Positions 9,622 to 20,200 of a stretch of DNA of 64,000 bases are shown in pieces. Numbering within the stretch: position 1 is the first letter of the stretch; every line of letters starts with the position of its first letter. Both the position numbers and the translations under genes were made by a program. Source of the DNA: Ophiocordyceps camponoti-saundersi (nom. inval.) (lineage: Eukaryota; Ascomycota; Sordariomycetes; Hypocreales; Ophiocordycipitaceae); NCBI GenBank assembly GCA_003339415.1, contig PDHQ01000031.1, forward strand, positions 139,290 through 203,289. The letters run 5' to 3'. A model generated the notes under the pieces. The model saw only the letters and a list, made by a program, of their open reading frames with translations. It was not told the origin of the DNA and made no database searches.

Positions 9622-12600
9622 TCAATCCTCCTCCTCACACGGTTCACCATCATCCGTCTCTAGACCAAGGCCTGATTTCGCCTTGGACTGGAAGACGACG
9701 CCGTCATCGCTACCCACGAGCTGCTGAGGCTCGTTGCTCGTCTTCCGTCCGGCCTTGTCTTCCCCTGTCTCTCGAGTTGACCGGCCAGCCCGCGGTCCCG
9801 AAACTCCCTTGACGATGTTGCCAACGCTCGGTCTGATATCCTCCGCGCTCAAGGGAGGTGAAGCAGCTCCCTTACGAGGTTCCTGCACATCGCATCCTGC
9901 AGTCGAGCAAGTCGACACAGCGAAGCAATCGTCACTGCAACTCTCGAGTTTCGATTCGAAGATGGCCTTGGCGGGAGATTGAGCCGAGCCATCATCGTTC
10001 AACTGGGAAGAAGGAGTCTTCTCAGTCGCGGTGCTGACAACCTTACGACCACACTTGTCACCTTCGCATCTACCCTCTTTGCACTGCGCGACGCTATCGC
10101 AGATGCTGGTAGGGACACCAATCTCCTTCGCCGTAGCCTCGTCGACAGGCTTGGAAGAGACGACGCCGTCTTTCCCGATGGTGACCCTCTCGGCACCGTT
10201 GTTGAAGCAGTTGAAGGAGATGCCCGAATCGCTGACCTCGGGTCTTCCCACGATCCGGCCGTAGACCGAGCCGGAGACTGACTTGTCAGAGACCGTTGTG
10301 ACGACGAGGTTGCGATCTTTGGCGTCGCATAGCTCAAAGCGCTTCGTCTCCTTGCCTCCTTGCACCTCGATAATCAGGCGCCAATTATAGGCAGCGGCGT
10401 CGGCGGTTATGTTGGTGAAGCTGAAGACGTTGCCTTGGATTTCACAGCCAAAGGTTTTGGACTTTTCTATCAAGACTTTGGCCTCTTTCTCTGGGATGGC
10501 CTCGTTCTTGTTCATGTCCGTCACCTCGGCTGCTGATGCTGCAGGCACGACGCTTGATGGTGATGTCTTTTCTGCACCGCCAGCCGGCACTTTTTTGAGC
10601 TCAGATCCAGGGGCCATCTGAGAGGATGTACTTGAGCCATGCTTTTGCGACAGTCCGGACTGGTTAGAGGTTGCGGCAGTTGTCCCTGCGGACTGAAGCC
10701 CGCCCTGAGGACTGCCTCCGACAGCCAGGTTCGCATCTTTGCTACTGTTCTCGAGAGTCGCTTTCTCATTCTTCTCTTGCCCCGTGACGGCGTCTGCGGC
10801 GGATGCCGAACCTGAACTGGTGGACGTGTCTGTCGAGGCTCCGGGCAAGCGAGAGGTTCCGGAAGATGTTTCTACAAGTTTGGAGTTGTCGTGGCTGCCT
10901 CCAGTGGTCGACTCCGTCCCTTCAGTAGGCTTCTCAGCAGGGTTGAGCTTCTCAGGAGTCTTTTCCTCCTTTGTGTCCTTGTTCGCCATCTGCTTGGAGT
11001 CCTGTGTCCCCGTCACAGCATTGACGGCCGTCGCCTTTCCGAGTCTTCCCACGTCAGACTTGGCTGCATCCGGCGCAGACTCTGCCTTGGCTTCCGTAAC
11101 GCTGGGCCTATAACGCGGCGGCAAAAAGGTCGGTGGCTCAACCCCAGGTGGTGGTTCTTGTCCGTTAAGTCTAGGTGACGATACATCCTTCGCAACGTCA
11201 TTGCCACCGCTTCGGCTCTGATCAACTTCGGCCCTAGCCTGACCTTGGCGCTGGGCTCCCTTCGAGCCGGCGGCATGGTTTCTGGCATCGTCAAAGGCTT
11301 CTCCGTTTCTGCCGCAGTTGTTATTATTTTCCGGCAAAGCGTTGTCTCGGTCGTCTTGTCCTTACCGACTTACTTTGGAAGAAGAAGAAGAATCTGCACC
11401 GCCTTCTCCTTCGCCATGGCTTTGCAAGGGGATAGCGCCATCGCCACCCTGCCCTTCTTGACGGGACATCGAAACCGGAGGAGGGGACCCTGATTGATCT
11501 GACGTCGTAGTACGGCCCCCTTGCTGAACTGGGATGGGAGGAGTGAAATACTCTGTATTCAAGATTGGAGCAGACTTCCGACCTGGCTGTTGAATTCTTC
11601 CAGCGTGCGACAGTGTTTGATCTGTTGTCAAAGAGGATCCCTGTCCCTTTGCGCCAGCCTCGTCCTGCAGTGGTTTAGTGTCTTGGACGCCTTGACTTTC
11701 GTCATTAGCTTCCGTCGGGGTGATGACCGGCTCTCCTCTTCCGCTGTCGCCTCCGTTGCCGTCTTGCGCTGGCGAAGAGTTGGAGAGCTTCCCGTCACCG
11801 TCTCTTCCATTGTCTGCGCCGTTGACGTCCAGCGAAGTCGAGTCTATAGCCTCCTCCTGGCCTCTTACCGGCCTGACGCTGACACCCTCACCCTTACTCT
11901 TCACGAGGAATCTTCTCGGTCCACCTTTTTTACCTTGTTCCGTTTTCTTTGTTCGGCGAACGTTCAAATCCTCAAGATATTGAGGGCTGGCCGGGTCGCC
12001 TACATGACAGTCGTCGAACAGCCAGATCTTAGACCTCTTATCCTTGAAATCGTCGAAGCATTGCAAACGCTTGCCATTATCGATAGCCTCACACACTTTG
12101 GCGAATTCGGTATGACAATAGAAGTGTTCGGTTTGCTCGACAAGCCATGAACAGGTTTTTCCTTTCTCTGGATCATTTGCGCCTTGGCATAGCTTCTCCG
12201 GAGCTTTCGTATCCCGTTTGCATGAAGATGTGATTCTTCCCTGTTGATGGCATATTGAAGGAAAGACGCGAGGCAAAAGAGGTTGTTGTTGCGGTTGTTG
12301 CGGTGGTTCTTGCGGTGGTTGTTGGTATTGCGGTTGGGGTTGGGGTTTTGGTGCTTCGTCACCCTGTTCTTGCCGTTCTCGACCCAGATCACCATCTGGA
12401 TGCTCCGGGTGTCCATGCCGAGTCGCCCCCTGATGCCCAGATTCTTGCGTCCTCTCAGACTCCCCATCCAGGCCCAGATGGCAGTCAAACCTCCAGACTC
12501 GAGGACTTTCTTTCATCGCGTCCTCAGTATGGCGGATACACTGAACTCGTGTCTTCTTGTTCTCTATATCATCAACAGACTCGCAATTGATCTTCTCGAG

Positions 12601-14133
12601 GTCATTGCACGACAGTTTGACGGCTCCTTCCATGGGCTTTGCACAACGCACAGGTTCGTTGAATCCGCATGGGATTTCTGGAATTGTAAGGTCCCGTTTG
12701 CATTTAGAGACGACCCGTCTCTCCAGATGACACGAAGGCGATAACCCAGTGTAAAGCTTATCTGCAACACGGGATAGATCAGGCGAAGCAGGTGATGGTG
12801 GCGGTGGTGGTGGAGGAGGAGGTTGTTGGGGTTGGGGTTGGGGTTGGGGTTGCGGTTGCGGTTGCGGTTGTTGCGGTTGAACGCCGGGCATGAACCGATT
12901 CGTCCCCGGACGCCGAGACCCTGCCTGTGTCCTCTCCCCAAACCTCCTCTTCGGCTTTTCAGCGACCGATTCGCCCAGATGGGCAGGTACAAGAGAGGAT
13001 GAATCAGATGAATGAGATGATGTTGGTTGCCGGTTGCCTGGTAAACTTGCAGCATTCTCTCTCGTCGATTCTGCGTCTTTCTCAGTTGAGACTTTCTCAT
13101 CCAGGCGAAGTCTTCGCCTCTTGTTAGTCTGAGGGTGATTCCATCCCTTCACCAACTTCCCAGTTTTAGGGTCGTTGTATCCTTTTTCCAGCATCTTGAT
13201 TCGTTCGGGGTCGAGCGGATCGGTCACTTGGCATTCAAACACCCAGATCTTGGACCTTTGATCCTTGTTCCTGTGGTCGAAACATTGCACTCGCCTGCCT
13301 TGATCGATAGCCTCACAGCTCTCGGCGAAGTGGGGGAAGCAATAGAGGTCGTTGACGTTCTCCTCAGCTGGTGTGCACAAGTCGGAAGTAATCACTCCTT
13401 GAGGTGAAAATTTGCACAGTCGTTCTTCTTTAATTTTCATGTCCCATTTGCACTTATGGATGATCCGCCCTTCTTTGTGGCATTGGGGGAGAAAAGTAGG
13501 AAGTTGTTGTCGTTGTGGTGATTCATCGGTTCCCCTCGAGTCCTCTCCTCCAACGGGCAGCGGACTCGCCGGCTCTGGGATCTTGTTGGGTTGCTGTTCT
13601 TCGTTCTTGTCCTCCTGCTTATCGTCTAGCGAGAGTATCTTAATCTTGCCTTTGGGTCCTCTCCGTTCCTCGTCCAGCTTCTTTATGGCTTCAGGGCTGG
13701 CCTTGTCGCCTAGTTCGCAGTCGTATACCCAGATCTTAGATCTTTTACTCTTTTTCCACGTGTCGTAACATTGTACTCGCGTCCGCTTGTTCTCTATATC
13801 CTCAACAGCCTCACACCTTCCGGTATCTTTAGGGACGCAGTAAATGCCGGCGGTCTTGGGTACGGGTGTTGTACAGTCGGCCTTGTTCGGTTCTCCAGAT
13901 GGGCACAGCTGTTCCAGGACTTTCAGATTCCGTTTGCATTTGGAGATGATCCGTCCGTCAGGATGACAGCGGCTTAGAAAAGGGCCCAATTCATCTTTCG
14001 GTGGCAATCCTGACAGTGGTGGTAACCGTGGTGATCTCCCTTCATCGTCATCCAGATCACTCTGCGGACTGTAAGGTATGGCTGTTGCCAGTCCCAAGAG
14101 GAGGTCCAAGGCGAGGATGGTCGAGAGCTTCAT
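9622..14133 (-). CDS. Giant secreted protein with four 8-cysteine repeats
   Basis: Two exons, 14133..11366 and 11308..9622, giving 1484 residues. The 57 bp intron has donor GTAAGG and acceptor GGCAG; using that donor rather than the GTAAGT eight bases earlier restores the frame (2768 + 1687 nt). Residues 1-19 form a signal peptide. Four homologous modules follow, with first and last cysteines at 56-139, 218-301, 468-551 and 628-709. Spacing is C-x9-C-x(10,11)-C-x(7,12)-C-x11-C-x7-C-x(10,14)-C-x(16,18)-C. Each opens with a CH..GRI..KCKR-like signature and closes near SKIW[VL][FY]..C. Linkers are Pro/Gln-rich, with PQ and poly-Pro runs, or basic. Residues about 925-1200 are Ser/Thr/Gly-rich and disordered. 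A second cysteine-bearing, beta-rich-looking region lies at about 1201-1345. I recognise no family. Repeated disulphide modules on flexible linkers suggest a multivalent extracellular or cell-wall binding protein, which is inference. Confidence 0.8.
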
Positions 14134-15558
14134 CTCGGCGGTGATTGGGTGAGAATAAGATGGACCGGACAGGACAGGAATGCGGCATCTGCGGCCCCGC
14201 GTCCAAGGGGCTCCGACTTATATATGTATGTATGTACATAGATATAGCCTCCGACTGAAGCCGAGAACTGGGGGGGGGACATGTCTCTTCCACGACGACC
14301 CCCCCTTCTTCCTCATATTGCCATTCATTTCATGACATGGCTGTATGTATGGTTCGACTGCCCACCTACCTTGATGAAGATCCACGTAGTTTAAAGCAGT
14401 CTGTGGAGGCATAAAACGACTACCCTATCGAAAGGCCTTATTCTCGAATTACGGATAAAGGCAACCAAATTGGCAAAAAACGGGGGGGTCTTTGGCTGGT
14501 TGGGCAAAGCAGATACGCAAGGATCCCAAAGGAGCATCTTTATGCTGATCGTCTTCCCCAGCCACCTCCGCCATCTCGTAAACTTCAGCTGGAGGCAGAC
14601 AAGGTTGCATACATGCACATGTCAACAAGGCAGATTCTCTCATCACCAATCGTGATCCGTGCATTGATTCATGCGTCGAGTCAATATCAACATCATGATA
14701 CGACGTATACGTATGTACATAGACTGGTTTCTGCCTGTCAATCTCGTCATCATTCAGCCGTTCAGAGGACTCCGTAACTAACAGGAACCCATGTATGTCA
14801 GTAAGCTCTCTTGAGTTGCCTTGAAACTCATATTTGATCCCCCTCTACCTGACCAGGTCCGAGCGGCTGAACATCATCATCATCATCATCATATCAAGCC
14901 AAGCCAAGCCTCCCCTACGCAATGACCCCCCGCGGGGACCATCACCGTCACTCAGCTGAACCAAAAGAACAACTGACTGGGAAGATGCGAGCATAAACCA
15001 AAACTGCGCGCTATTTGATCTTAGATCAGTTCAAGCTTCTTGGCGCCTCTCCTTAATCTAAAGGATGGTGGTCCATGAATCGTGCGTATGTGACCCGCAC
15101 TTTTATGCATAACACCAGCCTTCTTTATTAACAACCTCGGCCTGTCTTGTTGTCCTTATTGATGACCGCCGTACTGAAGAGGAGAGAAGAAGAAGAAGAA
15201 GACAAATCCAGGGGGCAGACTGCACCCGGCAATGCGAGCCCGATCCTTGTCGTCGTCGTCGTCTTCTCAGCAGCCTTTCCGTGACCAGGGTTAACATGAC
15301 TGTGCTGCGGGTTACCTTCAACCTTGTATGGACTACATACAGCATGTTGGCTCAGTCTGAGTGGTGGTGAAACGGTAGTTGCCTACTAGCTACGTAGGTA
15401 GGTAGGCAGATTGTACGTAGGCATATACTAGTCAGGCAGACCGGCAGAACCAGCAATAAACCTCAGAATCAGGATGAAATCATGTATCAACGTGCATACA
15501 ACAACTGGTCAACTTGCCCTGAAACAACCCGTCGTCAACTCACTTCCAACCCTCACCG
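14134..15558. other. Intergenic region with CAT microsatellite
   Basis: About 1.4 kb between two secreted-protein genes. It holds the promoter of the giant gene, a (CAT)n run at 14872-14893, and an AAGAAG stretch near 15187-15201. No supportable gene. Confidence 0.5.
14217..14224 (-). promoter_or_regulatory. TATA box of the giant cysteine-repeat gene
   Basis: On the minus strand the bases read TATATAAG, 84-91 bp upstream of the start at 14133. This is a good position for a fungal TATA element. It is embedded beside a short (TATG)n tract, so part of the match could be chance. Confidence 0.5.
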
Positions 15559-16095
15559 TCACCATCCATCACCACAACTGTAGATCAAGCTCTCAACGAT
15601 GAACGCCCCAGGCAAGAGAACGACATCCCTCGTCGGATAACCCAGCCCATCGAAAACAGCCCTGTCCCCGCCAATCTTCCAGTGCAGGACATCCTCCTTT
15701 CTGCTCCAGTCGTTATCAAGCCAACACCTCTTCATCGGACAAGCCCCATGCTCAAAGTCGAACCAAAACCCCCAAACGCCTCTCCTCCCGCGACCCAAAC
15801 CAGGTTCGTCGTCGAATGCGTCCAGGCACAATCTCGCGCAGGTGGATTCGTCACATGAAATGTCCTTGACAACCGGTTCCAGCGCGTACGCCGAGGCCCA
15901 GTCGTAGTCGTCTTTTCTCATCGCCTCTCTGTATAGTTTCTCCTTTCTTCTTCTTGCTTCTGGAGGGTGAGGCGGTGCATTGGGCTGTCCCTGGAAGAAC
16001 CTGACGTCTTTGTGTATAGTCATCGGCCACCAGAAAGGGTTTGCGGCAGCCATACCGGCTAGAATTATCAGGAGAGATGCTGATGATGGCTTCAT
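15559..16095 (-). CDS. Secreted 6-cysteine, tryptophan-rich protein
   Basis: Single exon of 178 residues when started at the ATG at 16095. The frame is open further upstream to 16293, but the chosen start places a signal peptide (MKPSSASLLIILAGMAAANP) at the N-terminus, and the upstream 66 residues are basic and unlike a leader. The mature part begins with Trp/Phe-rich and Pro/Arg/Lys-rich sequence. Six cysteines fall in three groups: C-x4-C-x3-C, C-x4-C, and one four residues from the C-terminus. A central WGFWFDFEHGACPMKRCW stretch is strikingly aromatic. No family recognised. It sits between the two giant secreted proteins on the same strand, which suggests a shared accessory or effector role. 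Confidence 0.65.
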   Translation of the reverse strand: MKPSSASLLIILAGMAAANPFWWPMTIHKDVRFFQGQPNAPPHPPEARRRKEKLYREAMRKDDYDWASAYALEPVVKDISCDESTCARLCLDAFDDEPGLGRGRRGVWGFWFDFEHGACPMKRCWLDNDWSRKEDVLHWKIGGDRAVFDGLGYPTRDVVLLPGAFIVESLIYSCGDGW

Positions 16096-17285
16096 CTCAA
16101 GCAAAAAAAGGCATTTCCTGTAAGAACTGGCCAGTCGTCGTCTGGAAAAGGTTGGCTTGAGTTTCCCCAAGCTTGTCTGATCTTGAATCCAACGTGGTAA
16201 AAGAAACGTGGTAAAAGAAGGATTCAAGGTGACTCTGCGTGGTTTATGAGATGATGACCTGCTGGAAGAGGCCATGATTCTTCTCACTGCCATGCTACCC
16301 CATCATGTAAGAATGTTACTGAAAGTATTGTTCTACTTCTTTCTATTCCAGTACATGCAGTTGTAGCTTCTTCAAGGATGTCTTATGTTCACCCTCTATC
16401 TTTGCCCAGACTGCCACCTACGTATCAAAGGCTCCTTGAATATACTGAGATATCTGGTTTACAGCCTTTCTTCGTTCTCTTATTCATCCTTTACGCTATT
16501 GACCTGAAGCCAGCCATGTCAAGAACATTCATCCCGTGCCACTTCTCATCTGTGGACGGCCAGCCTAGCCTCTGGGCATCTCTTGTCTCTGGCCGTCTAA
16601 TGCCAGGATGACCCGACTTGGTACACTGCATCCTGCCGTCCGTTTGATGTCGCTCGCTGCAACATGTCGTGCATAATCATCATCTTCTTACGACGTTGGC
16701 AGCCGAGGATATACAGTCTGAGAGGATTCAGCCGTATGGGTGGGTAGCATCAGACAGCCAGCCCCTAAAATCACATATCTAGAGACTGCCCGAATTCAAG
16801 GAGAGACGAGGAGTCCTTGAGGGGTGCCTTCAACAGTCACGAGATAGTTCAAGACTTGATCAGTTTCCTATGAAGTCATCAAACGGAGAGCCATGTAGTG
16901 TCTATGTATGTATGAAGCGGTCCTTGCTCATCTGCCAGCTGCATTCTTCTGAAAACAATCGTTGGTAGAGAAAGCTCCTACAGGTAGCAGAGTGACCTTA
17001 TCATTAACATCTGCCCCAAGGGTCGAGGTCGTCGTCGTCGGTTGTTAGGGTTAGGTTTAGGGTTAGGGCTTATATGACTATCATCGGATGACATGGGAAG
17101 TTGACATGCATTCACAATGTAAAGCCATGGTTCAGTTTGAGGTTCAGAGTTATTTTCCCTCTCTCAAGCTTTAGCCGTATGTACTGACAAACGTCCTCTT
17201 GAAGCCTTCATACATCTTTCCAGAGACTGGCATGAACATGATAGACAGGCAGACGCAAGACGGCAGTGAAAGAAAACGACACAGA
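16096..17285. other. Intergenic region with telomere-like tract
   Basis: About 1.2 kb between two minus-strand genes. It holds a short tandem (AACGTGGTAAAAGA twice, near 16195-16222) and the interstitial telomere-like tract at 17045-17068. No gene could be supported. Confidence 0.5.
17045..17068 (+). repeat. Interstitial telomere-like TTAGGG tract
   Basis: Four tandem units read TTAGGG, TTAGG, TTTAGGG, TTAGGG. TTAGGG is the telomere repeat of filamentous ascomycetes. The tract is short and degenerate, inside intergenic DNA of the secreted-protein block. It fits a relic of telomere capture or break repair, though a chance match cannot be excluded. Confidence 0.7.
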
Positions 17286-20200
17286 TCAATCAACTCTCTG
17301 CGCCGCCCTCAGCATCTTCACAACCTCCTCATGACCATTCCTCTCCGCCAACGAAAGCGCCGTATCCCCATCCTTGTTCCTCGAATGCAGCTTCACCCTC
17401 GCCATACCACGATAAAGGCCGACGACGGTATTCCAAACGACCCATCCGGGGATCCAAAAGATACGCTTGATAGCCTCCAACGTAGCCGAGTTCTGCATCG
17501 GTCCCCTGCCGGACTTGAGGAGCACGTCGACGATGTCCCCGTACCCCTTTTCCGAGGCCAGCATCAAGGCCGTGTTTCCCTTCTCGTCTGGCGTGTTGGG
17601 ACTGATGAGCAGGGAGGTGAGCTTCTCGACGACGTCCTTGTAACGTCTTGAAGAAGCGCACAGCATCGTCTTCTCCAGTTCGAGGACGGACGGATTCGTG
17701 TCTTCGTTTATGATGGATTCAATCTCCATCTTGCTCGCTGAGCAGCTGCATTGCGGAGGCACGACGATGACCGAGGCCAGCAGCGATTGAATCATGGCCG
17801 CGAACTCGTTGGTCTTGACGTCGGCCGGCGTGATCATCAGGTGATCTATCACCGGCTTGATCTGCTCCTCCAGCCTTCTCTGCTCCGAAACATCTCTATA
17901 CCTTCTGATGATGGAGTAGCTGGGCGACATCAACCTGCCGTCCTCGCCCATCAGGATGGCAATCTTGGCCCTCTTGGAATACTGCGAGATGAAGTCACCG
18001 TTGAGTCGATCAGCTTGATCCAGCAACCAATCTTTCCCCGGAGCGAGCCTCTTCGCCCGACGGACTAGAAACTGGATGCTCGAGCAAAGCGCCTGCTCCG
18101 TCTCGTTGTAGCGTTGAGAGACGGCCAGCTGCAGTTGTCTTCCCTCCTCGGCAAGGGTGTGATTCGAGCCGGATATCGTCATCTCCGCACCGGCCGCCAG
18201 CATCCCCCTCTCCTGAGAGACGACGTAGGCGACGGCGGCCAGCTCAGCAGTGTACCACGTCTTCATCTTGTTGGCCCAGTCGCCCGACTTGTAGTAGTCG
18301 ACGATTTGGCCGTATCGTCTGTCCCATTCTCGATCGCGAGACGCCTGTACCTTTGGCTTCTGAAGCAGTGGAATCTCCCGTATGATCCCTTGCACCACGT
18401 GCATGACGATGGCCAGGGGCATCAGAGGGGTGAACAGGAGGGCATCCGCCGTTATGCAGACCAGCGCGTTGGCTGCCCCGATCGCGCCCGTCTTGTCATA
18501 CTGCAGGTCGGAGTTTAGCTGGGTCGAACAGCCTACGATGGGGACGATGGACAGCGTCGTCGCCAGCTTGTCCGCCGTAGTAGTCGTGTTGCTCCTGAAG
18601 GCTTCCACCACGTCCATGATGTAAAGGGGGAGGGAGGCTGCCGTCAACGCCATGGCCGCTCCCCATTTCTGAGCCCACTTCTTGGTGCTCGAGACCTGGT
18701 TCATCTTCCTGCGCAGCTCCGGGAGAGAGGCCTCGGCCGCGGGTATCTCGAGTTTCTCAGCCAAGGCTCTAAACTCCTCCGCCGTCTTCTTGTCCGCCAA
18801 CTCCTTGAGTCTCATCGGCCCGTTCTCTGCCTTCGTCTTCGGCTCCTCGCGTGTTCGTCCCTTCACCTCCGGCACGCAGGGGATGCAATCTCTCTTCCTC
18901 AGAGAGCCGCCGCCCTTGGGACAGCACAACTGCTGCTCCTTCTTCCGTCGACTTCCACTCTTGCGTCGTTTCCGCCCCTTTCTCCGAGACGGTTTCTCCT
19001 TGGGTGCTTGGGGCAGCTGCTGCAGCTTGTTCATCCACTTCGCATCTTCAGATGACGTGCTCGGCGGCTTTGACTTGGAAGATTGGCTTCCGTGTTGTCT
19101 CTTGATGACGGGCTCTCTCGGGTCCTGATCAGTTGGCTTTGACCCAACCGTAGCGAGATCATTGGATGATGATGTACTTGAGGTGCTCTTACGATCCCTG
19201 CCCAGATACACCGCGACCGGGTTGGCGCTGCCATCGTTGCTTTCCCGGACCAAGGTTTCGGGACTCTCCTCGAACAGTAACGATACTTCCTCATCAGGGT
19301 TGATCTTGGTCGGGTTCCTTACTTCTGGCTCCAGCTGTTGAAACACCTCGTCATCGTCGTCACCCGTCAAATCTATCACCTCATATTCTGGTCCTATGCT
19401 GCTTGATTGTTGTCCCTCCTCCCTATCAGTGGGGTTCCGCAAAGACTGTTCCGAGGATGGATCATCGGCTTCTCCATCAAGTAAAGCCACTAGGTTTCGC
19501 CGCGTCCCTGGTTAGATGGCTTTGGTAGGTTTCCTGAGACTTGACTAGGGAAGAACTTACCCAACTCATCTATAGCCTCCTCTTCAGACTGCTTCGGTAT
19601 GCCGCTGTTCGACTCTTTCTGTACAATTTTGGGCCTTTCAGGCACGTCCATGACCATTCTGACTATATCCTCGTTGTGAAGCTCTTCCAAATCTTTGCCG
19701 AAAGTCTTTTCCATAACGAATAGCAACGGATCTTTGTTGAGTTGTCTGTAAGATGGTTCCCTCGTTTCAACCTTTGGCTTGAATGACGCGTCTGGTTCCT
19801 CCGTTTCAACCTCCGACTTGTATGATTGTCCTAGCAATTCGTCAAGTTCATCGTTGGACAGCTCCGGTGCGGGATCTCCAAAGTCTTCACCCATGAGGAA
19901 GATGACAGGGTTGAAATCCTTGTCGTCGGCTGTTCCCTTGCTATCCGTGGGGGAAATTTCGGAGCCTGGATGTGAGTCTTGTTTCTTCTCGGCCATCTCC
20001 GTCTCGTGTATCGTCTGTAAAATCTCGCCGAGCTCGTCAAACTTGTCCGGTCCGGCACTCGCATGCGCTGAATCCGTCAAGGATGTCGCGCGGTTGAGCT
20101 GGTCCTGGTTGATGGTCCCTTGAACCTTGCTGCTGCTGCTGCTGGGCTGTTTAGAGCTTAGACGTGACTTTTGCATCTTTCGGGCCAACTCCGACTTGTC

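Noticed and set aside
9622..11337. Treating the 571-codon frame as a gene of its own
   Set aside because: It begins without an ATG and without a promoter. A 57 bp intron joins it in frame to the upstream secreted-protein exon.
16378..16611. Plus-strand frame of 77 codons between secreted-protein genes
   Set aside because: No signal peptide or conserved motif; length is within chance.
17286..19490. Treating the ankyrin-containing 734-codon frame as an independent gene
   Set aside because: It starts without an ATG at a canonical acceptor, and the upstream exon ends at a canonical donor in matching phase.
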